From Ignelater luminosus (taxonomy: Eukaryota; Arthropoda; Insecta; Coleoptera; Elateridae): a stretch of DNA of 64,000 nucleotides. The DNA is taken from NCBI GenBank assembly GCA_011009095.1, contig VTPC01005629.1:24235-88234 (forward strand), given 5' to 3'. The notes below the pieces were generated by a model, which did not search any database, was not told where the DNA came from, and saw nothing but the letters and a program-made list of their open reading frames with translations. Numbering within the stretch: the first letter of the stretch is position 1; the number at the start of each line of letters is the position of its first letter. This document shows positions 1-10,744 of this stretch, piece by piece. The position numbers were made by a program, and so were the translations under genes.

Positions 1-1198
1 TTTTAAACGTTTATTAACAAAAAATGGTTACAAATTTAATCTTCAAAATAATAGCCATCGCTAGCAACACATTTTACCCATCTCTCAGGCAATTTGTGAA
101 TGCCGCGCCAAAAAAATTGGCCGTCTTTGGCCGCAAACCAATCATCGAGCCATTTTTTGGCTTCTTCGTGAGAATTGAAGCGCTGTTCGAAAAGTGCGTG
201 GCCCATCGATGCAAACAAATGATAATCGGAAGGCGCCAAGTCTGGTGAGTAAGCCGCATGCACCAGCGGTTCCCAATCGTACGTCTCCACCAATTCCCGG
301 GTCGCTCTTGTTCGATGTGGTGGTGCATTGTCATCAAGAAAAATTACTTTGTGACGCCGATCGGCATATTCTGGGCGTTTTCGGTGTATAGCGCTGTTCA
401 AATCGGCCAATTGTCGTTGGTAGCGTGCACCGTCAACTGTTTCACCTGGTTTTAATAGCTCGTACCAAATCATACCATGCTGATCCCAGAAAACACACAG
501 CATTGCCTTGCGGCCGAAGCGATTTGGTTTGGCCGTTGATTTTGGCTTGTGGCCGGGCGGACCATACGATCGTTTACGCTTGGGATTGGAGAAATACACC
601 CGTAACGATTCGATGCAAAAAAGACTTCCTTTTGAACCGGGAGAGCAGCATTTCACAAGTGGTTTTTCGGTTCTCTTGCTGCCTTTCAGTCAGTTCATGC
701 GGCACCCATCTTCCGACCTTTAAAATCATGCCCATGTCTTTCAAACGTTTGCAAATGGTTTTTTGGGTCACTCCCAACTGCTCTGCCATCATTTCTTGCG
801 TTTGACCATCATCTTCATTCAACAATGCTTGCAATTCGGTGTCCTCAAACTTTTTCGGTGGCCGGCCACGTTCCTCGTTCTCCACGCTAAAATCACCACT
901 TCGGAATTTTTCAAACCACCTGAAGCACTGTGCTCTGCTTACAGCATGTCCACCGTAAGCTTCTATAAGCATTTGATGAGCTTGAGAAGCGTTTTTCTTC
1001 AATTGATAACAGAAAATCAACGATGTCCGCAAATCGTAGTTTGAAGGCACGAAATTCGACATTTTTAAGAGCGAAAACAATGCGTTGTTGTATGAAACAT
1101 CACAAACAATGAATTGAATATTGTTGATAGATGACAGACGAAAAAAATAAGACATTTGGGACAGTTTAAAAATACTCCTAGCGACATCTGTGGTCTAA
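1..1198 (-). mobile_element. mariner element #1 (Tc1/mariner, DD34D), 3' end outside window
   Basis: The element reads right to left. Its transposase fills 36-1,062 and its left (3') end runs off the window. The probable 5' edge is at 1,198: reading minus, a TA at 1,199-1,200 is followed by TTAGACCACAGATGTCGC, and LINE coding sequence stops exactly there. Mariners insert at TA, so the boundary fits, but the other terminal repeat is not in view, so the inverted repeat itself is unproven. Few lesions are visible, which suggests the most recent arrival among the mariners in this window. Confidence 0.85.
36..1062 (-). pseudogene. mariner transposase, broken by a deletion at the first catalytic Asp
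   Basis: Cut-and-paste transposase that would act on its own terminal repeats in the nucleus. The start chosen is MSNFVPSNYDLRTSL at 1,062, the usual mariner N-terminus; the in-frame ATG at 1,155 lies in the 5' UTR. An N-terminal helix-turn-helix region contains QCFRWFEKFRSGDFS, the linker has WVPHELTE, and the C-terminal half carries FLDDNAPPH and YSPDLAPSDYHLF. The second and third catalytic Asp are separated by 34 residues (DD34D). Near 600-610 the block after HRIVTG that normally holds the first catalytic Asp (GDE-W) is missing: the sequence jumps from IVTG to YFSNPKRK with a frameshift, consistent with loss of about 13-14 bases. No other stop is seen. About 340 codons in all, the usual mariner length. 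Inactive as it stands. Confidence 0.92.
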
Positions 1199-1200
1199 TA

Positions 1201-1680
1201 GCTGAAAGTCTCATTTCATAGGTATACACCTGGTATGTGATGTCCGTGATGCCTGATTTAAGCGTTTTGTGTACGAGCATCTCAACACCTTCCTTCGCGT
1301 AGTTTTTTCTTGGTATTCCCAGAATATTAGTGAGTATTCTCCATAATGTCATGTTCCCTTTTCTTTCTTGTAGTGCGCATATATCGATCTTTTTCTCAGT
1401 TATTTCATCTGTTATTTCATGATTAGGAAAATTCCAGGACAGTATGTTCCAGATTGCGATTCTTACTGTTTGTTTTGCTAGAAATCGTTGTTTCCTATCC
1501 GTTTGCTTAGTCGTCATCATTTTTGTTCGTCAAGTTCCGAGGCTTCTACAAGAGTTTTTAGCGTTTCGTAGGTTTTTGCTGGCCTGGCCCACGAACCCTT
1601 CTCCTTTACCCGGGCTTGGGACCGGCAGTGGCCGCTGTCGAGCTACTCAATCCACCCGTCAGCCGATCACACGCGAAGTT
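1201..1680 (-). mobile_element. LINE 5' end: GC-rich leader plus endonuclease N-terminus, truncated by mariner #1
   Basis: Minus-strand frame beginning near 1,520 (MMTTKQTDRKQRF) runs into RIAIWNILSWNF and KIDICALQERK, the first two conserved blocks of the APE-like endonuclease of non-LTR retrotransposons (WN, then the catalytic Glu in QE). GVEMLVHKTLKSGITDI is the next block. The frame ends at the mariner boundary, so the rest of the LINE would lie left of the window. Upstream, 1,530-1,680 is a GC-rich patch that looks like a LINE 5' UTR. Clade not certain; RTE-like is my best guess. Confidence 0.7.
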
Positions 1681-1689
1681 TCCTTAAAT

Positions 1690-4030
1690 CCTAATCGGTA
1701 AAAAGCGGAGAGGTGGACAAATCTATCAATAACCATCGAAGAATAGCGTCAGGATTAAAAATATCAACTATCAATTTTGCTTTCCGGTTGGTGACCGGCG
1801 ACCGTTTTGCTGCTCATCACCTCTTTAAGTGGTAAGAATATTTTAGATGGTGATACTAACATTAGTAAGCAAAGGCAGTTGTATTTGGTGAAGATGTGGA
1901 TGGCAGTCGTGGTAGATTACGCGTGGGAGTATCGATATTTTTTGGTCTGCGGTGTGAAACGGGCGTTTGATGGACAGGACATCTTGCTGATGTGTCTTGG
2001 TGCCGACTGTGATGAAGGGCGTCAGCTGGTGTACTGGTTAGGTGAAGTGAATGTGGTAGAATGGGCGGTATTTTAGGGTCGACGATGTGACATAGTGAAT
2101 GTGAAGATGGTTGGACGCTGTTAAGGTTGATGTCGGAAAACAAATGACATTCAGGACGAAGCTCATTGTCAGAAGATAAGTGTGGGGAAAGAGAACAAGT
2201 GGAACTACGAACCTACTGACCACATACCACGCGAGATGTTTGGAGTTATCAGAGATTAAGAAGCCAATACACCCGATGGTAATAGTGTAGTTACTTCCCA
2301 GGGAGGGAAGGAGGGAGGCCTGTAATCATAAAACCGACAACCTGACAAACCGGCAGTCCTTCGGAAAGGAGGCACAAAAACATCTAAGTAAATATTAAAA
2401 AAAACTTTCAATATAAATGTAGTAAATACAAAAATGCTAGTTTGTAAATTTCTAATACGAGACGCGATTTGCAAATTAACATAAGAGATCGTAAAGAAAT
2501 CTGAAAGGTCAAAAGCACACAGGTACTAATCAGCAAAAACGATAATCTCTGCGGTGGTAATAGACCTGTCAGACCAACCAAGTTTTAGTGTTGCAAATTA
2601 ATTATCAATCACTCAAAACACCTATAGTGATCATATTTAAAGGTTAAGATGACTTGATCTCGTCAAGACTAAACACAGCATTTTAAAAAAGTGGACTGGA
2701 TGTTAAGAGTTATTACTACTAATTGTAAGTTTCCAAGGAAAATCTGTCACTTCAACGTAATGAACCCCGTAATAACACCTACTGGAAGAAAAACGATCAC
2801 TAAATAAACTAAAAAAGTATTACAAATCTCATTCGATAATCTTTCAGATAAATTCCATTTTCTTCCCTCTCCTGAGGTTTTTAATATCAGTATTATAAAG
2901 CACACCCAGATATCGTGCATCTTTTACCCCTGCCGAGTCATTCGTTTCGCTGTTGGATACGCATCTTGCTGTGCTAATTGAGCGGAGCGCTCGCGGTGTT
3001 ATGTAATCTGAGTAGACCTAATTCGATATTAGAGTTCATAAATCTTGAGAACGCAAGGAATTCATACATAAACAATTTATGGCGTTTTCCACATTTCGTT
3101 TAAAACGCATCCTTCAAAATCAAAACGCTTCATTATTTAAAATTAAAAACTCATAAAATTTAATGAATGTTTATTAACGGAATTAAAAACTACAGGCAAT
3201 TTTTTTGAGCTTCATAATTCCAATATTTCCTTTTTTCGCTGGCGTTTATTAAACAGAAGCGGTTTTAAAACAGAGAGTGTCTGAAATAATAATATATAAG
3301 GGAAGTACTCATGTAGAATATTGCTCCATAAACTTTTCAGGCTGTAATAGCTTTGTCATAAATTATATTACTGTGCATGTATAGTCGCCATAAAAGGTAT
3401 TTTTAATACTTCAATGTACAAACTCAGTTATTATAAACCGATGACGATGACACAATGAAAAATGGTCTAATTTTAAATTGAGAAATAAATAAACAAGTTT
3501 GTTGCAAACGCTGGGAAAAAGAATCAATCTGAAATTAACATATCAAATAGTTGGCCATATAAACAGCATTTTATGGAGTTTCAAATTTAGAATGGCGAAG
3601 TGAATTTATGGTCTCGTGTAGGTACCTATGGCGGCGCCAGTCTTACTTTAGAAGAGAATAATTTTCTCTCACGTCTCACGTGCAACCCCATAAAAGCTTC
3701 TTACATTTTACAGTAGTTTGTTATTCGAGCTCCAAGTGCCGATTCTTAATAATTTATAGCAGGAACATTATTTTCTGTAGGTATGTCTCTTGTGATGTCT
3801 ACGTGAGATGCGGACTTTATTTGTTATTTTATAGTTATTTGTTGCAGATAAAACAAAGTATAAAAGTGAAGCTCGATGCGCACTTAAAATTTGGTGGTTT
3901 GAATTATTTAAGGGATGAGCAGTACAAAAGGTATAAAGTTCTAGTCGTTTGGTTAAATTTAGTTCAATCAGGCAGATGCATTCTCAAAAATGGTTTGAAA
4001 TTATTTTTGAGCTACCCTAATTTGATTCTT
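1690..4030. other. no recognisable gene
   Basis: AT-rich apart from a moderately GC-rich stretch at about 1,800-2,250 where both strands stay open for 80-90 codons. Neither frame resembles a known protein, so I treat them as chance. I see no terminal repeats or RNA gene. Confidence 0.5.
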
Positions 4031-4036
4031 CATTGA

Positions 4037-4246
4037 CTAGATCTTTAGGTTTTTGTTTAAGAGCTTTATTTCAGTCTCTTGGTGATACTGATGGAAATTT
4101 GTAAAGCTTTGATCTTGACTTCGAACAACCTTACTGCGATTTTTTCTCGAATAATTCATTAAGTTTTTATTATAGGCTTTTATTTCAATTTCTTGGTGGT
4201 ACCTACTTTTGAGAAAATGGGAAATTTCAGATTTTGTTTTCACCAA
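4037..4246 (-). repeat. two units of a coding-like tandem repeat
   Basis: The minus-strand frame of 69 codons contains the same peptide twice: KSRYHQEIEIKAYNKNL and NFHQYHQETEIKLLNKNL. Between them lies RSKVVRSQDQSF. The DNA shows the same periodicity (about 120-130 bases). Units of the same family occur in the opposite orientation at 5,150-5,520. Function unknown. Confidence 0.6.
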
Positions 4247-4308
4247 TGAATTTGGTTTGAAAAGTTAGGACAGTCGTTTACAAACTCCATTGCTCTGTCT
4301 TCTAGTAA

Positions 4309-4992
4309 TTGAGATACTCTATGAATACATGGAAACTGATTCAAATCCTTAAAACTTGTCGAGTGTTGATATTTGTGTCTAATAACACTAAACCAGACAG
4401 TAGAGATCAGAAATATGAGGAAAAGCTATTGATGGAACATGAACAGGAGATGAATGTGAACTACTTGGAGGAACGAACCACAAAGGCTTACGTGCAAGAA
4501 AATAGAACTTTGATGTTTTTACATTTCTTGATTGAAGTAGACTGAAAACACAAAACTGACAAAATTGGTGCAGCTCAGAAACCAGAAGAAGAAAGGGCCC
4601 AAAGAGGGACATGTTCGCCTGAAGCACATAGCACGGCACAGCAAGCCGATCAAACTCGCTCCAGGATTCAAATTACAAGTCCGCCTGAAACGGAATTAAA
4701 ATACAGAAGAGCTCACAATATCACCTTGGCAACTAGTTAGTTACCTGAATCCAAGTCACTGCAGCCGAGCCCGAGCAGCTTTGTAAAGAATTTATGTTCC
4801 TTTGAGGAGTTCTGGAGTTCATATCAAAGCCAATTCAAGAAAGATTTTAATATAACAAACCGAGAAGAATTTATCAGGTCTAGAAGCCCAACGTCCAATT
4901 CACCATATCAATCGGTCGACAAGGTCCAACTACAAAATCAAGAATTACAACTAACTTTAATCATTGTATTCCATCGCTTTCAGGCTTCATGA
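4309..4992 (+). pseudogene. unrecognised decayed reading frame between inverted repeat blocks
   Basis: One frame is open over about 228 codons except for TGA at 4,543 and TAG near 4,732, ending at TGA near 4,990. The first 78 codons contain QKYEEKLLMEHEQEMN; the middle is hydrophilic (KPEEERAQRGTCSPEA); the last third contains NLCSFEEFWSSYQSQFKKDF followed by a Ser/Arg/Gln-rich stretch. In an AT-rich background so few stops over 680 bases suggests former coding sequence, but I cannot name a family. It lies between oppositely oriented copies of a tandem repeat (4,037-4,246 and 5,150-5,520), so the three may be parts of one element or gene. It could also be chance. Confidence 0.35.
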
Positions 4993-5149
4993 TGGAAAAA
5001 AAAGCAAACAGACAACCAACAATAACCTATATTCGACCACTTCAAAATCTTTGGAGTCTCAACTTTCAACTTAGTTATCTCAAAATTAGATTCAATTATT
5101 CCTTCGTCCAACCATATGTATTCTAAAGATTTCATCCTATTTAGTACAG

Positions 5150-5520
5150 AATTTCTACTTTCAGGAGTGTTTCAGTTTCTTGATTCAAGGAGATATTACA
5201 AAGAGACAGAAAGGAAACTATAAAACAAAAATTTAAGGAATTAATGCAAAAAGAGCGAAGTAAGGTTCCTCAGAAGCAACAATAAAACACTGAGAATTTT
5301 CACTTTCAGGAATATCTCAGTTTCTCGATTTGAGGAAGTATCAGACGGAGACGAAAAAAAATCTAAAAATTAGTTCAAAACAAATCCAAGTAGGGTTGTT
5401 CAAAAGTGAGACCAAAGCATTGACAATTTCCATTTTCAGGAGTATTTCATTTTCTTGATTCGAGGAGGTATTACAAAAAGACTAAAACAAAATCTAAAAA
5501 ATTAGTCCAAAAAAATTTCC
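5150..5520 (+). repeat. three decayed units of the same tandem repeat, opposite orientation
   Basis: The line 'caggagtgtttcagtttctt' recurs with small changes near 5,161, 5,308 and 5,437, a period of about 130-147 bases. Translated in shifting frames the units give RRYYKETERKL, NKNLRN and NFHFQEY, matching the peptide repeat read from the minus strand at 4,037-4,246. Stops and frameshifts show it is decayed. Confidence 0.6.
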
Positions 5521-5634
5521 AGTTAAAATCAGCTGGTCTTAGTAGATTCTTCATTAAATGAATTACAATCAGCACCTGTAAGCTTGATAAACAACCATCA
5601 AAATGGTCAATGAAGTTTAACCTTTTGTCATTTT

Positions 5635-7960
5635 GAAAATTACTTACTCATCCTCAACCTCTTCTACTATGGGTATTGCGGTAATTATTCTTTTCCATTT
5701 ATCCCGATATTTTGCTTCTCGTCTTGCTTCTGTCCGGTCCAGCCCTTTTCTCTTTAGAACGTCAGCTTTCTTATCGTTCTACTTTCTCCTCGGTCTGCCT
5801 CTTCTTCTCTTTTCTCCTGTCTCCATTTTCCATACCCTTTTTACCGTCTTCTCCTCATCCATTCTTACCACGTGCCCGAACCACCTTAATTGTTGCCTTT
5901 TTATCTTTTGTATTACACTTTTCACATTCAAGTCTTTTCTTATTTTTTCACTTTTAATTTTGTCCATTTTCGTTAATCCCTCAATTTTTCTTCGAATTTT
6001 TAATTTCACATGCCGCAATTTTACTTTTTAGTTGTTTATTTAGGACCCAAGATTCATTTCCGCAGATGAGAGTAGATACCAACAGAGCGTCGTAAGTTCT
6101 GATTTTTGTCTTCTGGGATATCCCTGTCTTTTTAAAGTTGTGTATATTCGGTATATTGCTGTTGTCTTGTTTGTTCTGTTCATTATTTCTTCTCTGAATC
6201 CTCCTTGTGTTTCTGTTATCAAACCTAAGATCTTATCTTTTCTATCTCTTTCATTCTCCCTCCTTGCAAATCTATTTCCATCTTCTCCTTCTTATTTGCC
6301 ATCGTCATTGTTTATGATTTTCCTATATTTATCTTAAGGTTCAATTTTTTGAACTCTTCAGCCCATTTTTCGATATGACTTTGTAACTTTTTTTTGTTAT
6401 TTGCAAAATTATTAGATCGTTCGCGTATAGTAATTCGCTTATCTCTACCGATCTTAATTTTCTGTAGCCTAGGTGAGTTCCTCTTTTCCCTTTATTTATT
6501 TCCTTTGTTACTTCATCCATTTTTATTATAAACAGCAGCGGACTCAGTATACTTTTTGTCTTCCTCCATTGTTTGTTGTGAACGTTTCTGTTGTTTTCTT
6601 TGGTATCCTTACTACATTTTCTGTCTTTTGATACATGCTTTTGATTATTTTAATAAATTTTTCACTTATGCTCCTTTTTCTTAGAACCTCCCATATTTTA
6701 TATCTTAGTACATTGTCGAAAGCTTTCTTTAGATCTATTACACTTATAAAAATCTTTTTATTTGAGGCGTTATTTTTTCCGTTATCTGTCTTGTTACAAA
6801 GATCCAATCGTGTGTGGATCTGTCTATTCTAAATGCTACTTCTGTGTCCCCTAGTTCTGCCCCTATTTTTCTCTTATTCGTTCGCATATTTTCAGGGTCG
6901 TGCATAGACGTAGTAAAGTTATTACAATTGTTAAAATTTCCTTTTTTATGTATAGGTGTTATTACTGCTGTTTTACATTCGTTCGGGATGTTGTTCCTTC
7001 ATGTAACTTTTAAAATATTATGTAATAACGTAACACCTTCTTCCCCCATGTACTTAATCTCTTAGGTTGTCGATTCCTAGAGCCTTTCGCACTTTCATTT
7101 TTTCTAGCGCTCTTACTACATTAATTTTTTCGATCTCTCTTTCTTCTTCTGCATTGTCTTCTTCTTGTTTTTCTTTTCTCTGTTCTTCACCCATTCCTAG
7201 CAGATCTGAGAAGTATTCTTCCCATCGTTCTATAATTTTACTATTTTTCCATGATTATTTTCCCTTGTTAGTCCTTGATGTTTCCAATTGGGTTCGGTTT
7301 TTCTTTTCTTAGGTTTTTAGCATTGCCTGCTGTCTCTTTTTCCGTCTTTATTCCAAGTTCCTCCCATGCCTTTGCTTTCGCTGTGTTTGCCATATTTTTA
7401 ACTTCTTCTCCTTGTGTTTGATAATCCTTATAGTTATCTTTGTGTTTGTTATGTCTGAGACATTTCTTCCATCTTTTTTTCCGTTTCTTAAATTTGTTCC
7501 CTTATTTCATTGTTCCACCAAGGCGTTTGTTTCCTTCTGTTTGTATTTAAGTTAGTATCGCATGTTTCAGTTGCGGCTTCCGTTATTATATTCTTAAAAG
7601 CTTCCCACAGTTCGTATAGGTCTATTTCGTTTATTTGGTCTTTCGTTTGTTTTATTTTCTCTGCTATCTTTCTGTGCACTTTTTGGTTCTGCAATCCATC
7701 TGTCCTTATATTCACATATTCTTCTATTTTAATCCTTTTCTTTGACTTCTTTCTCCCGTTAGTTTCGTTTTAATTCTACTTAGGATTAGTCTGCCTTCCT
7801 TGGAACTGTAGAAACGGATATTCTTGGTTGTTGAATCTTTAGGTTTTTGTAAGATCCGGTACCTGTTTTTAACTATATCCAAAATCAGCGGGAATTGATG
7901 AAATTGCTGCACATTCCACGCCATTTTCATGCCTCAATTGGAAGGGCTACCCAGGCAAGG
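5635..7960 (-). mobile_element. RTE-like LINE #1, 5'-truncated, dead reverse transcriptase
   Basis: Read right to left. 7,715-7,488 is the endonuclease-RT linker (KQTPWWNNEIREQI). 6,807-6,544 is RT palm motif A (FISVIDLKKAFDNVLR) and the following helix. 6,427-6,416 is motif C, here YAND instead of YADD. 6,222-6,040 and 6,018-5,779 are the C-terminal region, ending with KIKRQQLRWFGHVVRMDEE and the basic tract RRRGRPRRK. The frame ends near 5,640 with IITAIPIVEEVEDE and a stop, followed by a short GTAA-type 3' end. Several frameshifts separate these blocks. The endonuclease is absent or not recognisable, so the copy is 5'-truncated. Many long plus-strand frames here are antisense shadows. Confidence 0.85.
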
Positions 7961-8345
7961 GAGAGGTTTATAGAGGAATTTGAGTCTATTATTTTTAAAA
8001 GAAAATGGCCACAACAAAGCACTTTAATGCAAAATTAAAGGATTAGAATATAATGGCGCTAGTTTTTTTTATTATTAGAAATATTGTGGCAGGATCCTAC
8101 ACAACAAATGTACAGGATTATTACCACCTTCTGCACCAATAATAAGAATAATATAAAACTTTAAATGCCAATTCCATTACTGTAGATGATTCTGCACTGA
8201 CATCGATCAAATAAAATGGTAGATACTATTCAAACAGTTTCTTTGAGAAGTAAATTTAACAAAAATGATGACTCTGATTAAAGAAGTTTATACATTACTT
8301 TACATTACCCAGAGGTGCCTACGTAGATATAATGATAATTTATAT
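7960..8345. other. spacer between two LINEs, nothing recognised
   Basis: About 390 AT-rich bases between the 5' truncation point of LINE #1 and the microsatellite tail of LINE #2. No coding signal seen. Confidence 0.5.
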
Positions 8346-8349
8346 TGGC

Positions 8350-10740
8350 AGGATATTGTGATTTCTTCTTCTTCTTCTTATTGTGCCTTCTCCTTACCAA
8401 GGTTGGCAATCATCATGCAAATTCTAGTTTAATCACAACGGCTCTGAATAGTTGCGTCGATGTGGAGTTAAACTATTGACGTAAGTTCCTAAGCCACGAT
8501 ATTCTTCTTCTTCCAATACTTTTCCTTCCCAGTATCTTGCCTTATATGATTATTTGGAGCAGAAGGCATCGATGTCCTATCGTTACATACATGACCCAAG
8601 TGCTGCAGTTTTATTGTTTTGATTATAGTTACTATTTCCGTTTCTTTATTCAATCTGTTTAAAAGTTCTCGTTTGCGACCCCATCCATCCAGGATATTCT
8701 CAGCACTCTTCGATATAACCATACCTCGAAAGCTTCCAATCTTCGCGTGTGTTCTTTTTTAAGTGGGGCTGCTTCTACACCATATAGTGGTACTGGAAAA
8801 ATATAGCATTTTAATTTTAGTATCATTGGTAAGTCTTTTGTTTATGAAAAATTGTTTCTTTTTTATGAAAGTTGTTTCTAGAAGTCTCTATCCTGGTGCG
8901 AATCTCCAACGAACAGTCATTACACCCATTTATCCATGTTCCCAGGTACTTGTATTTCTGCACTCTCTCGATAACGACATTTTGTACTATCAGCGGTGGT
9001 ACTACTTCTTGTTTTTTTGTTATTATCATAAGTTTTGTTTGCTTTAGGTTCCTTTTCAATCCGTATTACTGGCTGATGTTACTTATCTTTTCGACTATTC
9101 TCTGAAGGTCCGTTAAGTTTTCTGCCAATAATACAGTGTCGTCCGCATATCTAATTGTATTCCCGTTTATCACTATTCCCTCCTTCTTGTTGTTCAGGAC
9201 TTCTGTCATGATTGCGTCCGCACGCCTCTTTTTGTATCTATATTTTCTGAGGTTTTTCCTTCCAGTTTCATATTGGTTGATTGGTGGAAGTATAAATTTT
9301 CTGTTATTCGTCTATCATTCCCGTCAATTTCCTTGATTTTTAACAGTTCCATTAGTTTGTTATGGCAACACTACTATTTTGAATTAGTTTTAGTAGTTCG
9401 TCAGGAATTTCGTTTGGTCCTGTAGCTCTTCAGTTTCTTGTGTTTCGTTTTACACAGTTACTGGTGTATTCTCCCTCTGTCGTTCGTCCTCAAAGGGTTG
9501 TCGAATATATTCCCTCCATGCTTTTAGTTTTCCTTTGATGTCCATTATAGGGATGCCGAAATCATTTACTTATTATAGAGTAGTGTTGAGGTTTTCTATA
9601 ATGGTCAGTCTTTTCTTTAATTTTCTTGTGTACATTGAGAGTCCTGGACTTTCTGAAGTTTCTCTATTTCTTCACAGCTTGATTTCATTCATTCCTTCTT
9701 CACATTTTGTATCCTTCGTCTGACTTCGCTATGTATTTGTTTGTATCTGTTTCCGTCCTTAGCTTTATATTTTCTCCTCTCCTCCATTAATTCGAATATA
9801 CTGTCCGTCATCCATTCTTTTTCACTTTCTAGCTTATTTGGTTTTAGATGTTTTTTCTTACATTCAGAAGTTATGGCTTTACGTAGTTCCATTCTTCTTC
9901 GACATGCTCAGTTTCCCGCATCTTCTCTTTTGCTGTATGCAGTTTGTTGTTCAGTTCTGTTGCTGTTTCTTTTCTTTTTATAAGATCCTTCAACTTATTT
10001 ACATCTAGGCTCTTTTTTTGTTTGTTGTCTCATCTTCTTTAATTTTAATGTAAGTGTGGTGACGACGAGATTGCGATCAGTTCCCAGATCCGTCTTTGCG
10101 GACAGTATACTATTTCTATATCTCTTTTTAATCATGATGAATTCTATTCGATTTCTGACAATTCAATGTTTACCATCGTCTACCTGGAAGTTTAAAAAGT
10201 GTGTTGGTAACAACATACTGGTTTTCCTCTGCGAATTGCACTAGTCTGTCACCTCTCTCATTTCGATCTTTCAGTCAGTAATCTCCCACCACATCTTCCC
10301 CATTCAATCTTTGCGTTCATGTCTTCCATAATCATCCACTTAATGATAAAATGTAGATCTTGTCACCTTTATCAACAGTTGGGGCATGCGCTTGTATAAC
10401 GTTAATTTTGCCAGGACTGGTTTTTAGTTGTAACATAATAACGCAGTCAGAGAATGGTACAAAGTTTATGAGTGATGTCTGAACTTCGGGTCCATAATAA
10501 TTGCTACCCCGTGTAGGTGGTACGGTTCATCTGATCCTGAGAAGTACATTCTTTCATTCTTTGTTGAGCATGTGCCATTGTTTGGTCATCTAACCTCACA
10601 CTCATTCGTAAGATGTTTATCTTTAATCTTTTCATTTTTAAGATCACATTTTCAATCTCTCCTGCCTGATACAGGCTTTTGACATTATAAGTCGCTATTT
10701 TTATTGTCCGCCCGGAGATTATTAGCACCCTCTGCTTATT
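8350..10740 (-). mobile_element. RTE-like LINE #2, nearly full-length but frameshifted
   Basis: All LINE ORF2 domains appear in order on the minus strand. Endonuclease: IKIATYNVKSLYQAGEIENV (10,700-10,640), LKTSPGKINVIQAHAPT (~10,400), GRCGGRLLTER (~10,290), then an IDFIM-like block. Linker: KEWMTDSIFELMEERRKYK (~9,810). RT fingers: ATGPNEIPDELLK (~9,410). RT motif C: RYADDTVLLAE with both Asp intact at 9,138-9,149. Thumb/C-terminus: YKYLGTWINGCND (~8,950) and IKTIKLQHLGHV (~8,600). The 3' UTR runs to about 8,360 and ends in (GAA)n, seen on the plus strand as ttcttcttcttctt. Frameshifts and stops break the frame in several places, and part of the palm around motif A is not recognisable. Different subfamily from LINE #1. 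Confidence 0.88.
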
Positions 10741-10744
10741 GAAA

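Noticed and set aside
24-1044. Several plus-strand frames at 24-1,044
   Set aside because: They are antisense to the mariner transposase and have no motifs of their own.
1065-1155. LINE-type frame 1,065-1,520 read as one protein through to 1,065
   Set aside because: Only the part above ~1,200 is LINE; the last ~45 residues are read-through into mariner 5' UTR.
1807-2143. Overlapping open frames on both strands
   Set aside because: Open on both strands with no motif; a compositional effect of locally higher GC.
5633-10244. Many long plus-strand hydrophobic frames (Phe/Leu/Ser-rich) that look like membrane proteins
   Set aside because: They are complements of Lys/Glu/Asn-rich LINE coding on the minus strand, which always gives Phe/Leu/Ser-rich shadows.
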